Assembly (NCBI RefSeq): GCF_019320115.1
Contig: NC_089581.1
Coordinates: forward strand, 69,420,485-69,484,484
Direction of reading: 5' to 3'
DNA length: 64,000 bases
Origin: Miscanthus floridulus
Taxonomy: Eukaryota > Streptophyta > Magnoliopsida > Poales > Poaceae
Shown here piece by piece: positions 47,757 through 59,276 of this stretch; within the stretch, counting starts at the first letter, position 1; each line of letters opens with the position of its first letter. The notes under the pieces are model-generated. The model was given only the letters and a program-made list of their open reading frames with translations. It was not told where the DNA came from and did no database searches. The translations under genes were made by a program, and so were the position numbers.

Positions 47757-48246
47757 CACTACTACAGAAAATGAGCTTTAGTCCCGGTTGGGAACTGGCT
47801 CTACTGTCTCCCACCGCTGCGCCCTGTGAGATTCGAACCCAAGACCTCATGGACTGCCTCGCGCGTAGCTTACCACCCCACCTACACAACACATCTAACA
47901 ATGGATGGGACGCTTTTCTTTTGAACTAACCCATCCGGGAACCTTTAGCCCCGGTTGGTGTTACCAACCGGGACTAAAGGGTCCTTTAGTCTAGGTTGGT
48001 GTTACCAACCGGGACTAAAGGGTCTACCTTTAGTTTGGGTTGGTGTTACCAACCGGGACTAAAAGGTGTTACCAACCGGGACTAAAAGTTGGAGGATTTT
48101 TAGTCCCGGTTTAGCCATTGGGCAGGGACCTTTAGTCTCGGTTGAAGACACCAACCGGGACTAAAGGCCTTCTAGTCCCGGGGACAAAAAATACCGAGGC
48201 TAATGCTAAATTGGGATATCGTTCTAAAGTCTGTTCTCTAGTAGTG
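47757..48246. mobile_element. CACTA-type MITE with internal palindromes
   Basis: 490 bp. Ends CACTACTACAGAAAA and (inverted) CACTACTAGAGAACA; a perfect TAA duplication on both sides (47754-47756 and 48247-48249). The inside carries several copies of the palindrome GGTTGGTGTTACCAACC flanked by AGTCCCGG/CCGGGACTAAA words (47940-48180). No transposase. Such elements are mobilised by CACTA transposase supplied elsewhere. Confidence 0.9.
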
Positions 48247-48571
48247 TAAATCGCCTTTGTTTTATGAAAGCAAATGAATGAGCTATCATTGTCTCATCTA
48301 TGTCGAGATAAAGCAGGGCTGCATCTAGCTACTTGCTTTACTACGGACCTATATACATTATATATACTACTGCCACATGGAACAAGATGTTTTTGGAACC
48401 CTAAAATGCATCAGGAAAATATCAAAAACCGAAATGAATTGTTTTCAGCGCGGACCGTAATCCTCAGCGTTGAATGACATGGAAATTGCAAATATCTGAC
48501 TAGTCGTTCAATCCGATCCTAAGTTTTTTTGGTGCTAGAGCGAAAATAAAACTCAAAGGCCTTTGATGTAA

Positions 48572-49197
48572 CAGTAAAGTATATTTTTCAACCTCCAATT
48601 TGCGCGCTAGTTCAATTTTTAACTTTAAACTACGAAAGTGGGAAATAGACGCTCTCCATATGTCAAAACAGGATAAAAATGTTTCTATTGCTGGTTTTCT
48701 ATTCTATAAAAACAAAAATATGGTTTATTATCTAAATATTAGTAAATAATTTATTTTAAATCAGACAAACATGAAACTAGTACCGATATTTTTTTCTAAA
48801 AATCGTATTACATGTTTATGATTTATATATAGTTATTTTGAACTAATTTATTTCTGTTCCTATTGATCTATTGCTCATAGTCTGCTCATTATTTATTTAA
48901 TACAAATAAGAGTTAAATAACTCTAAATAGAGCACTAACAGATAGATAACATTCTTAGAAAAAATCTGGTACTATTTTTTATTTTTCTGATTTAAAATGA
49001 ACTAATTATGCATTTAGAGGTCAAACCAGAATTTATTATTTTTAGAAAATAGGAAATCAACTTTTAAACCAGCAACAGGACCAATTTGAGGTCTGGTTTT
49101 GACAGTTAGAGAGTGCCTACTACCTGATCTCAAAGTTCAGGGTCGCAAATTAAATTAGACTAACATAAAACTTGGAGGTTGAGAAATTTACTTACTC
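48572..49197. mobile_element. Mutator-like MITE
   Basis: 626 bp with imperfect inverted ends: left CAGTAAAGTATATTTTTCAA, right (inverted) GAGTAAGTAAATTTCTCAAC, followed by CCTCCAA on both. Nine-base flanks TTGATGTAA and TTGATATAT agree at 7 of 9, as for Mutator-type elements. AT-rich interior without an ORF. Confidence 0.65.
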
Positions 49198-49206
49198 TTG
49201 ATATAT

Positions 49207-50300
49207 TAAGCACTTATGATCGCAACTTGTAGTGATTAATGTTACTAATATAGAGTACTAGACCGAGGGTTAGTTTTTTGGCTAAGAGAGAGAATGATCT
49301 GTTAGACAATTCACAAAATCATAATTTAGATCAACTTTTTTTTTGAAAGGATAATTTAGATCAACTTAATTGTGTATGGTTGTGCAGCCTATTCGCATGT
49401 TCGCTAATAGATGAATTCTCAATTAAGAATTTAGAAATGAGAGTAAGTGAAAGAAAATCTACGGTGCTTATTTCAGCCTTGTGTGCATTGGCAGCCTATT
49501 ATTGCCCTGTCACTTGTTTGAACGGAGTAACGCCTTACGGTGTCAGCTATCGACATATCATGGTGATCGGTGAGTCATGGCACAGTTGGATTATCGGAAA
49601 GGTGAGGTGTTGCAACTTGTTTCATACGGGGTGCCTCGATCAGACGGTGTTAACAGATGATGTGTCTCGATGCCCATTTAAGTTCTTAGGCCTTTGGGTC
49701 ATACGTGAAGTTCTAGCACTACATATTACATACTTGAGAGGGGCCCTTTGTATCAGGGCTGGAGTGGCCACCCCATTGTCCCACCTCTAGACCGGCTTTG
49801 GAAGCATTTGAACCGTAGTGTTGTATGGTGAAATCGCTCACTATGTGTGTTGAGGAACTAATCTCTCAAAATTATAATGACTTTTCGAATAATTAATAAA
49901 AAATATTTCCTAACTACTAATTCTAAGAGATTTTCACCACATGCTCCTTAAAACAAGAGAGGTACGGTGGGAAACAGAAAAGTAGGGGACTTCTTTAGAG
50001 CCTCACAGGAATAAGGGTTTGTGGAGAGAATTTGAGAAACTCCGACTTCTAGGAGTATGAGCAAGGATCTTGCTAGAGTGTTTTTTTTTTTCACTAACCC
50101 CTAAAATAGGATAAAGGCCATAGTAAAGATGCTCTAAGGCTACTTCTAAATTTGATGCACAGTATTACACTATTACATATAGTTTTACTTTTTCACTAAC
50201 TCTAGACAATTAAGTAACAAGAGAGAGGGAAGATGTATCAGCATGGAGATGGGCACAAAATGCAACAATCGGATATCTTACAACAACAATGGGCTAAAGT
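49207..50300. other. Unassigned sequence
   Basis: Contains a 136-codon plus-strand ORF (49380-49790) with no recognisable motif and no supporting signals. No gene is called. Confidence 0.4.
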
Positions 50301-50307
50301 TGTTTTG

Positions 50308-51185
50308 TATGTGGCTTCTGTGAGCGGTGTGGTTCAGAAAGGGAAACAATCAAGCACACACTCATGGATTGTTCCGCTGCCAGGTTGTTTTGGCGCGAGG
50401 CAAAATCTCTGACGGGCGTGAAGCTACCCCGGCTACACGACCAGACTTGGGCCAGCGACTTGTTATGTGATGATGCTTGTTCTGCAAAGGATCGAAGCAT
50501 CTTCGTAATTGGAATGTACTCGTTATGGACTCAAAGAAATAGACAACGGCACGGGGAAGATCAGCTGCCGCTGCGCAAGGCTGTGCAATGGGCGATTGAT
50601 ACCGCCCATGACCTCTGGCAGATCACCAAGGCGCCTGTGCAGAAGGCCGCGAATGCAGTCAAAGAACGGTGGCAACCACCAGATGAGTGGTGGATCAAAT
50701 GCAATGTTGATGGGGCGTTTTATTCAGAGAGCGGACAGGGAGCGACTGGTGCCGTTCTTCGAAATGATGCCGGTAGCTTTGAAGCTGGAAGAGCGAAGTG
50801 GTACTCACACTGCCTAGACCCTTTGTCAGTGGAGGCTCTAGCTTGCAGGAATGGTGTGGCACTTGCTGCGGATTTGGGCGTCCAAAAACTGAAGATTGAA
50901 ACAGATAGCCAGGAGCTAGTGAATTTATGGAAGATGGGAGATAACCAAAGATCGTGCATTGCGCCAATCATCAGAGAGATCAGAGATCATAGTGCTGTTT
51001 TTCTTGCTTTCTCTTTGGTGTATGCTAATAGATCCTGTAACCACCGTAGCTCATGTGTTGGCTAAGCAGGTCTCAGATAGCACTAGGGTGGGTGAGTGGC
51101 AATCAGCCCCGCCCTGTGTTCTCCATCGTTACCGGTCTTTGCTACCGGTAACGATTTTAGGTGCAGTCACCAAAGGCCCATGCTA
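50308..51185 (+). pseudogene. LINE 3' remnant: zinc-binding region and RNase H domain
   Basis: Begins in a zf-RVT-like segment (CGFCERCGSERETIKHTLMD, ~50310-50370) followed by ARLFW. It continues open from 50364 through an RNase H domain (RVT_3 type): CNVDGAFYSESGQGATGAVL (~50700-50760), DPLSVEALACRNGVALA (~50818) and IETDSQELVNLW (~50893). Near 51040 a one-base change shifts the frame; the expected VAHVLAKQVS continues in another frame to 51185. This is the usual C-terminus of plant L1-type LINEs. A stop just upstream (~50294) and the absence of RT show 5' truncation. A domesticated RNase H-like gene is possible but the frameshift argues against it. Confidence 0.75.
51125..51155. repeat. Perfect 12-bp inverted repeat (hairpin)
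   Basis: ATCGTTACCGGT (51125-51136), 7-base loop, ACCGGTAACGAT (51144-51155). It lies within the end of the LINE remnant, close to its stop region. Confidence 0.85.
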
Positions 51186-51649
51186 GTTGCTGGCTTCTAA
51201 CATCAGAACACACCAGGCCCTATGTCGGGCAGTGCATTCCGGCCCAGTCTAGAAATTATTTTGGCCTAATAAATACGTATCTTAACATTTGCCTTGTTTT
51301 TCTTTTTTGTTGCTTTGCGAAAAAAACATTTGGCTTGTTTCCTTTCATCAGGAAGGAAATAAATACATAGTGCAGTCTAGAAAGTATCCACTACATATGC
51401 TCTTACCTCATCTGCTTATGTTTGTACTACTGTACCACCAAAGTTGCTGAGGCACCCGCAACGTGCTTGCCCTGGTTGGCCGCGCCGGCCCCACCCAATC
51501 CCAATGAGCCAACGAGGCCACCGCGCATCTAAATACAAGAAAGCGTGTGGCCAGGCTGGGCTCACGGCATGCCACGTCGTCCGTTTTTCGTGGCCGTCCG
51601 ATCGGCCGCGCGGACGGCCCAGATAGGACGAGCCGCGGTCATTTTTCGA

Positions 51650-51890
51650 AAAAACCCTTCAACTTTTCGGAAATCAACCCGCGGTCCAGGGTCCCTCTCA
51701 GGATATTTTGCAAAAAACTCCTCGGATTATTTTGAAATCAACCTGCAGTCCAGCACAGATGTCCTCCGGGTTTTTTGCAAAAAAAACCTTACCTTTTTCG
51801 AAAATCAACCCGCGCTCCACAAATCCTCTCACCATTTTTTGCGAAAACCTCCTCGGATTTTTCTCAAATCAACATACAATCCAACTTTGG
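51650..51890. repeat. ~65-bp diverged tandem repeats
   Basis: Four units with AAATCAACCCGC-like cores at 51671, 51735, 51802 and 51866 (spacing 64, 67, 64), each preceded by TTTTTCG/TTTTGC runs and followed by a GTCCA/CTCCA block. Open in several frames, but no protein family recognised. Confidence 0.8.
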
Positions 51891-53144
51891 TTATATCTTT
51901 TTTTCCCCAAAAAAATACGTGTGGCCAGTGGACCGCGCGCATGGGCGCGCCCGAAGGACTAGTGTGCTCTAGATGCTCTGCTTGGAAGAGGATGAAGAGC
52001 CTGACGTGCGGGCCCAAGGTGTTAGTGAGACAAAGGGGAAAAGGAGCGCCCGCAAATAGGTCGTTGTTGGGCCATATTTGGTTGATTGTTGGGCCGACCC
52101 ATCAGCTATGGAGCTGTTACAAACAGTTTTTGGACCTAGATTCATGGTGGAGCTGCTCCAAAGTGGATCTGATGCTCCAGATTTGATTTTTCAGAGTTGG
52201 TGCTCTCCCAAACAATCCCTTAGCTTCTCTCGAGTGATTCGGCTCCTTGGAAAGAATGGTTGCTTAGGAACTGTTCCCTCGTGGATGGATCTGTTCTCAA
52301 CTCCTCTTCTTACATCTGGAATATATCGTTAACGATTGCGTTAGCAAGGTGGTGACCGTTGTCAACGATTTCTCACCTTAATGAAAAACGCGTCAACGGA
52401 AGTGTTCACTAAAAAGAACATCATTAACGATGAACCCTTAACCATGATCTGTGTTGTGTTGGCGTGTTCACCACCAGATTTGTAACTCGATCTAGAATCC
52501 CCCATTCGCGTAGGTAAAAATCCCCCCCCCCCCCCCCCCCCCAAAGTTTTTACTTCAAAAAAGATTGATAAGCACAAATCATGTCTTCCTTAAATAGTTC
52601 TGTATTTTTTTATGGTGTCAATCGAGAGTATTTGATGCACTCCTATTTGTGAGTAGTTCGATTATATACATATCTAGAATATGGTCCTGTCACGTGATCA
52701 TGCTAGTTTGTCCATTTGCCTTCATGTTTTATTTATTTGTACATCAAATTAAATCCAAAAGTGCTAATGTATCAACAATGTCGACTTTGATGCTTTGCCA
52801 AATGTCACTATGACAAGATGCTACTCACTAATTGTTACTTAAAAAAATACCAATCTGTAGTAGCACAGATTATGTCAGCAAAACTACATGCATGTCGAGA
52901 GAGTGTAGAAAACTATGCCATTAACATACGTGGTATGGAGGACAAGTGCATGTGGCATTCATGTGGAGGGGAGGAAACAGCAAGAGCCAGTGGAAACTAG
53001 AAACCTGCCCTAGGCCTAGCTTACTTTTCTTATGGTGGTGGGGCCGACGACAATGAGAACACCCAGAGTGGGGAATAATTGGGGTAGTTGCTCATGGTCT
53101 CAGGACTAATTCATAATGAGCAGAGAATAAACCAGGCAGTGTTT
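51891..53144. other. Unassigned sequence with poly-C run
   Basis: No gene is supported. 52085-52260 contains GGAGCTGCTCCAAA-type words seen in some grass MITEs but without clear ends. A 21-base C run lies at 52522-52542. Confidence 0.4.
52522..52542. repeat. 21-bp poly-C run
   Basis: Uninterrupted run of 21 C; the true length may differ because of replication or sequencing slippage. Confidence 0.9.
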
Positions 53145-53387
53145 GCGCGTGTTTAGTTCCAACCCTAAATTCTTAAAAAGTGCTACAGTACCTATCACAC
53201 CAAATCTTACGATACGTGCATGAAGCATTAAATGTAGACGAAAAAAAAACTAATTGCACAGTTTGGTTGAAAATTACGAGACGAACATTTTGAACCTAAT
53301 TAGTCCATGATTGAACACTAATTGCCAAATAAAAACGAAAGTGCTACAATAGCCCAAGTTCCTAAATTCACCGAACTAAACACGCGC
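53145..53387. mobile_element. MITE with GCGCGTGTTTAGTT ends
   Basis: 243 bp with inverted ends GCGCGTGTTTAGTTCC and (inverted) GCGCGTGTTTAGTTCG, TTT on both sides as a possible 3-bp duplication, and the interior GAAAATTACGAGACGAAC typical of an abundant grass MITE family. No coding sequence. Confidence 0.75.
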
Positions 53388-55080
53388 TTTGTTGATTTTC
53401 AGCAGGGACTTTCAGGAGGAGAGGAGCCTCCAAGTTGGCACCTCTTTAGTTGCATCTGGTGAATCTAAACTTTGTTAAGCTTATTACAGTGATCTTAATT
53501 CATTGTTTTGTTCTAGATTTATGCTTAAACAATGCTTTCGCATACACTTTGTTCTTGTTCATCCTAGTGCTAGCAACTGCATGCCACCCTAAATCTGGCA
53601 AATTAAAGAAGAACCAAACGGAAAGAAAACAGTAGGTCGAGTTCTTTCTGTTGTACTGTACTTCTTCCTCATTGTACAATCATAACACAACGGACAACCC
53701 AATCAGTGCTCTAATCCATCCAATCACTCCAGTTAACCTGAGCGGCCCTAGCTGTATGGTAGTGCAGCAGCTGGGCTGGCTATATCTATATACAAAACTG
53801 AACTGCCCTAACTCCGCTGACGTGGAGGAATGCTTGCGCATCAAATGCAACTATAGAAATGAGAAATCCTAGCCGGCAGCAACAACTTTAGAGGCGGCCA
53901 ATAAACGAGAGAGCCCCCATGATAAAATTATGTGGTGCGGCAGCGGCAGGCACTTGGCACGGATGGTAGGGCCCAGTGTTAATCTGGGGATCAATGCTAA
54001 ATTGCTAATGCATGGGGCACTAGCAAACAAGCTGGTCCCTCTCTGATCGATTCCGATCAATTGTTATCAAGATTATCGGACTGGTAGAAGCTGGAGCAGT
54101 TGGGAGCATCAGGCCATAATCCGGGGTTCATGCCTGCCTATATAGAACCGTCAAAAGTGGCGCAGCGGTTAGTTCGGGGAAGGATTAGTAGTATATGATA
54201 TTCAACTCATCTTGCTTGTTGGTCATCAGCTAGCTACACGACATGTAGGAGGATCCAAAACGATCAGTTGGGTGGATGATTGAGAAGAGAGTAGGGAGTG
54301 ACCACTGACCATGTTCAATGTTGCTCATCAGTCTTCAGTTGAGATACTGCCAGAGCAAAGAGCAGGATGAAATAAGTTTGTGGTGGACAGTGACAGGAAT
54401 TGATGTACCTAGCTGGTGTTGCCTTGAGAGGGAGGTTAAGAAAAAGAAAAGAAAAGAAAAGAAAAGAAGTTGAGACAGCCGAAAGGAGGAGAAAAGTGCA
54501 GGGGAAAAGAACAATCCCTTGCCTGGTGGTCCATGACGATAAAACACACTTCTGTATTCTAATAAGATTCTTGCTGAAGCTTTGTGCGGCAACAACAGTA
54601 AAAGATGCAGGCAATATGATGACCGCGGCCGGCTTTAGTGCTATACCCACTTGGATTATGTCCTAAAAGCTAGCGGGCGACCTCTGCAAATTTCGAATTC
54701 AAATTAGACAGGCCGTGGGCCTGTCAAATTAGACTGACTGCAGCTGCAACTTACTCAACCCAGACCTCGTCTGAAACTACAAGTCAAGGAGGGAGCTCTA
54801 GAGGAAATTTACTGTAGAATTGGGAATTGGACAAGATGAAAATTGGTTCACGAGCACACAGTATGAGACGCGGTCGCTGCATTGTCATCATATGAGTGGG
54901 TGCAGTTGGAGGCCAAGACAAGCTAGGTTAGGTGAGGTGCGACTTGTTGGTTATTAGAGAGACTAGACTTCTGGTTAGAGAGAGAGTCAACTAACGCTCC
55001 ATGAGCCTAATTCCAAGGCGTACGTAATAATCGACGGCGACACTGGCAAATAGATGCGCGCTCCGATCCTTCGTTCCTCG
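53388..55080. other. Intergenic region upstream of the DUF1677 gene
   Basis: No gene recognised. A (GAAAA)n microsatellite at 54440-54468; short ORFs at 53450-53872 and 54315-54666 without motifs. Likely contains distal promoter sequence of the gene at 55215. Confidence 0.5.
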
Positions 55081-55082
55081 TG

Positions 55083-55090
55083 TATATAAA
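55083..55090 (+). promoter_or_regulatory. TATA box of the DUF1677 gene
   Basis: TATATAAA 125 bp upstream of the ATG. The predicted leader contains a GA-rich run (GAGAGAGAGAGACAG, ~55141-55160), common in plant 5' leaders. Confidence 0.65.
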
Positions 55091-55214
55091 CCGAGCTAGC
55101 GTTCTTCAGGTTGCCGTTGCGTTGTGCGTGCCAGGGAGAGCGAGAGAGAGAGAGACAGATAGAGAGCACCTACTCCCCGTTCCCCCGGCCGGCTGCATCA
55201 GCATCATCCTGCTG

Positions 55215-55526
55215 ATGGAGGTGGAGTCGGCCAAGTGCGAGTGCTGCGGCCTGCGCGAGGACTGCACCGGGGAGTACATCGCCGCCGTCAAGGCGGGCTT
55301 CGGCGGCCGCTGGCTCTGCGGCCTCTGCTCCGAGGCGGTGCGCGACGAGGTGGCCGCCAAGAAGCGAGGCGACCTGGAGGGCGCACTCAGGGACCACATG
55401 TCCTTCTGCGCCAAGTTCGGCAAGAAAGGACCCGCGTTCCGCGTCGCCGACGGCATGCGCCAGATGCTGCGCAGGCGGTCCAGCGACATCTCCACCGCCG
55501 CCGCCGCCTCCTCCGCCGCCTCATGA
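55215..55526 (+). CDS. DUF1677 family protein (103 aa)
   Basis: Single-exon ORF. The frame is open upstream to the TATA box, but 55215 is the first ATG after it. Residues 8-11 read CECC, then C17, a WLCGLCSEAV block (C35 and C38) and HMSFCAKF (C65), the cysteine pattern of the plant-specific DUF1677 family. The C-terminus is Ser/Ala-rich and probably disordered. The paired cysteines suggest metal binding, but the biochemical role of the family is not established to my knowledge. No signal peptide or membrane segment. Codon use is strongly GC-rich, as in many grass genes. The gene faces the PNRC-like gene convergently across a ~2-kb gap. One of the two genes in the window that look intact and cellular. 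Confidence 0.9.
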   Translation: MEVESAKCECCGLREDCTGEYIAAVKAGFGGRWLCGLCSEAVRDEVAAKKRGDLEGALRDHMSFCAKFGKKGPAFRVADGMRQMLRRRSSDISTAAAASSAAS

Positions 55527-57480
55527 GTCATGATGATGATGACATAGAGGAGGAGCGAGGAAGCTGATTAAAGTCATTGGACGATCGATATCTGCAGCAA
55601 TGGCAAGGCAAAGCTGCATTCATGCGCGCGCCGGTGATCCTTGACAATCCTAGGATCGGTTGCGTAGTTTAATCTTGCATTGTCACTGTACTAGCTAGTT
55701 GCCGGTCAGTGCCATTCACACTGCTTGGTTCACCACTTCTACCGACAGGACGGACGTAGAGGTGTGCCAGCCAAGTGAAGCCTTACTTCTTAGGCCTAGA
55801 AGAAGGCGGCTTCGTTCCATCTTGAGCTAGCGTACGTTCAAGTTTTGGTACAACTTGAACCGCAATTGCAATGTATCATTAATCCCTTCGTCATATCATG
55901 AATTGAATTTATTTTTTCTCTGCATTATATATTGCTGTTCACGCATTGGTTGCATCTTCTGGCCCTTCATCATCAGAATGGAGAATCTCTCATTTCAGAA
56001 GAGTACTAAACCCCCAAAAAAGAACCAATGACATTATCCCTATCACTGTTCTTCATTTCTGAATTTCTATGTGCATGTGCACAAGGAATCAAGGATGAAA
56101 TGCACACACACACACAAAAAAAAGAGTTTCCAATCGACTTTCAGACCACAAACTTCAGTCAGTTAGAGCTTTTCAAGCTGCAGTCTTGTGTTGTGAGCTG
56201 CTCTCTCGCAAGGACAAATGGATCTACCTCCGGAGGAGATTAATGTATTGACAGACAGAAAAATGTCTTTAAAAGAACAGAAAGACGTCATGTACACTTC
56301 AGATTTGGATCAACTGTTGTAGATTCTTACTACTAGCATGGAGTACTACGTCCTGTCCTGTCTAGCATCAACAATCCCGGTTGTGCTGATCATAATTGTG
56401 TTTCCGCTGGGCATGCAAGGCCCAACGGCAATCATGAAAATGAAGATGCTCGCTCCAAATCAGCAAAAGAAATTGTGGCAAGGGAGAGAGATGCTGACTA
56501 GGACACGATCAGGTGTGCAATAACCTGGCACCGTACCAGTTAAGGCATATAATCCACGAGGAGGAGGCGTGCTTAATCATTGCCTTCCTGTGGAACAACT
56601 GGATAATGTATCGCTCAGCTTGCTTTAATTTGTGCAAGATTCTCCCCTCGATCATATGCGAGAGGCACTAGGGCAATGGAGCCAAGAGGCTGACCATATA
56701 TATTAAGGTCCTGCATTGCATCGTCTCATATGCTAATTTCTGACGACCCATACTGTAGAATGCATGGTTGACATAGATCGTACGTAATTTATTCGTCAAG
56801 AAAGACATCTGTGAATGCTTTGTTGGATGCGATGATGAAGGCTCGCTCATCCTGGTACTGACATACATGGTACCAAAATTATTCCAGATCCATATGGAAC
56901 AGTGGTCAGTACTCGGTACCACAGCAGTACCTCATTGCATACCTGTTTGCGCCTGCGTTGCTCTTGCGTGGCCGTATGTAGGCTGTAAAAATCCTTCAAA
57001 CTCCTTTGGAAAGCCTGCAATGCAAGGATCGCACATGTTACCACAACGAAGCCATGCATTACATGACACCCGCGTGTTGTGACTTGTGACCCCACTCCCG
57101 CAAGTCCTTCAATTTCATGTAACCATGCTGCCAAATAGTGACACACACGAGCTGAGTTTTGACAGTAGCGATCAATGGATTTAGCACACACGAGCTGAGC
57201 CGAAGGGAACGACACAACCAAACGCGTTATCGCAATAGTGACTGCTACAATCTCTAGTTACACATCGGCAACGTACGTTTAACCTTTTGACGTTAAGTAT
57301 AATAGCATGGTCAAGGAATACATCACTCGATTTTAGTATGTGATTATGTGATTGACCATCCATCCACAACAGAAATCACCGCCTCTCGAGTCTTTCTTCG
57401 GAAACGCAGAGACAAAACTCAACCGACGAACTAACAATCAAAATAAACCTCAACGGGACTGACCTGAGATAGCGAGCCTG
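55527..57480. other. 3' region and intergenic gap between the convergent genes
   Basis: The DUF1677 3' UTR probably ends by ~55900. The rest (55900-57480) has only short ORFs (56338-56523, 56847-57221) without motifs and no repeat boundary that I can define. Confidence 0.45.
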
Positions 57481-57788
57481 AAACATGATACGCCCAGAGG
57501 ATGCTAAAACAAAATATTGGCTCTAAGCAACATAGTTTCTGGTTCTAACAATCATGAACTAGCTCACAGCATAGAACCATTATCACATTAAACTGACACA
57601 ACATAATACCATCTGCTGATAACACCAGCACACAAGACAACTAAATAGTCTAGATCCAGAACTTCTGATACTGCTGCTTCACTGCTAGTGCTAAAACTAC
57701 AGGGCTACCAAAAGCATATAACACCAGCAGGAGCTTTGGGCATCATGTAACTGCAGAACAGGTTGAACATTGCGCAACACAACCAAAC

Positions 57789-57875
57789 CTGCATCAAGAC
57801 ACAAATCAAACATCAGTATCCGATGGTCGAATCAGCATTCACCAAAACAGCTGCAAAAATATAAGCAAGAGTTAC
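57789..57875 (-). other. Predicted 3' UTR intron of the PNRC-like gene
   Basis: The minus strand reads AGATGAG/GTAACTC at the donor and CTTGATGCAG/GTTTGG at the acceptor, 87 bp, with a TGCTGAT branch-like word between. It lies ~830 bases after the stop codon. Confidence 0.5.
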
Positions 57876-58703
57876 CTCATCTGGGTTGCTCCAGAATCTG
57901 ACTCTAAGAATCTTTCGATGCTTCAAGAAAATCAGAACCCTCAAACTGGTTTGTGAACTTGAAGTGGGAATGAATGAGCATGCTAACTGACAAGGGCACT
58001 AGATGCAATGCAGGGGCACTAGATGAACATAAATGCATGTAGATGCAACAGATATATGGTATATGCCAGATATGCAACAAAGGGGCTGGATGGGGAAGTT
58101 AGTATTGGAACAAGAGGAAGAGAACATAATTTCTTCCATCTTCCACTCAGCTTCTTCCTTACCAAAAACCAGAAGAGCTGGTGAGGAGATAATGGTGTTC
58201 TTTGCAGAGCACCAGGAAGCAAGGATATCTAGAGCCAGTTGGCTAGAGAACAGAAGGAAATAAGTATGCAAGGATATGCAAGATGCAGGTACCCTACAAA
58301 TATTTGACATCTGGTTTGGGGCCAGGACAAATGTTATTCTACCATATATGAACCAACTGCAGCAGAAAATGAGGCTGCTGCTATGGCAGAGTGTCATCGT
58401 CAGTTCAGAACAGGTAATATGGATGCAAATGATGCTGTTTTAAGAGGTTTAAACCCTACACCTAAGAGATGAAGGAAATATAGGTGAATACTATCAACAG
58501 GGCAGTATCAACTTCAACTGTCTAAGCTTCTGAAGTAGCTTCACCTACAAGGCTACAAGCTACACCTCCACCACGATCCTGACCATATCTTATAACCACC
58601 AAGTATCTATCATCATTACCCTATAAACTACCAATGCAAGTAGAAAGCTGTCAGTGAAAGATAACCTATGTACACAAGAACCACCCATCCATCCTCCCAT
58701 TAT

Positions 58704-59276
58704 TCAATGATCAGCGATATCCAACTGGAGAATCCTCCTCAGATTTTCCGTTGCTATAGCACTAGCAATTGCATCATCATTGAAGAAGTCATACCCAGAT
58801 CCCTCAACCGGGGATGAAGGTGCTGATTTAGCATGCAGTCTGACCTCCACATCAACAGAGCGCTCAACTGGTGGCAGCTCGAGAGAGATGCTGCGCTTCT
58901 GGCGGAGGGAAAATTTGGGGATGGGCAGCGAACTGGGTGGTGGTGAGTTGGAGAATGCTGGGCCCGCCCACAGCTCAGAATGGGTGGGAGGAGATGTGGA
59001 GGGGCTTATGGAAATGGGCCGGCTTCGCTTGCCACCATGGCGTGGCTGCTGCTTGGGTGTCTTGGGCTCTGGGGATGAGTAGGTGCGGGCAGGAGGAGGT
59101 GGTGGGGAAGGGAGAACACCAACGCAGCCACCAGAGTGGAATGACCGGCAGTTCATTCCACGGAAGCCGCGAGAGGTAGGCGGTGATGAAAAGTGTGGAC
59201 CTGATGACTTGCTACGGGCACCAGGGTGGCGGTGATGGTGGTTGCGCTGCTCCGGGATAATCACAAGAGCCTGCAT
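58704..59276 (-). CDS. PNRC-like proline-rich protein (190 aa)
   Basis: Intact ORF, all in one exon, starting at the first ATG of that exon (59276-59274). Residues 54-76 are Pro-rich. Residues 104-121 (AGPAFSNSPPPSSLPIPK) match the short motif of the proline-rich nuclear receptor coactivator (PNRC) family. Residues 176-187 (ATENLRRILQLD) form a likely helix also seen in plant members. Residues 81-95 are Ser/Arg-rich. In animals PNRC proteins link decapping and nonsense-mediated decay factors; the plant role is not firmly known, so an RNA-decay adaptor function is inference. No membrane segment or catalytic motif; mostly disordered. Upstream sequence has site II and telo-box elements typical of broadly expressed genes. 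Confidence 0.75.
   Translation of the reverse strand: MQALVIIPEQRNHHHRHPGARSKSSGPHFSSPPTSRGFRGMNCRSFHSGGCVGVLPSPPPPPARTYSSPEPKTPKQQPRHGGKRSRPISISPSTSPPTHSELWAGPAFSNSPPPSSLPIPKFSLRQKRSISLELPPVERSVDVEVRLHAKSAPSSPVEGSGYDFFNDDAIASAIATENLRRILQLDIADH

Noticed and set aside
47815..47880. tRNA-like words (GATTCGAACCC) and possible acceptor pairing
   Set aside because: No full cloverleaf or A box at the right spacing. The stretch lies inside the CACTA MITE.
49380..49790. 136-codon plus-strand ORF
   Set aside because: No recognisable motif, no TATA box or splice evidence, between MITEs; likely chance.
54165..54185. Pol III A-box-like GGCGCAGCGGTTAGT (possible SINE or tRNA)
   Set aside because: No B box within the normal distance and no tRNA fold.
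55080..55214. N-terminal extension of the DUF1677 ORF
   Set aside because: Begins at a non-ATG codon overlapping the TATA box; the first ATG downstream is 55215, where family similarity starts.
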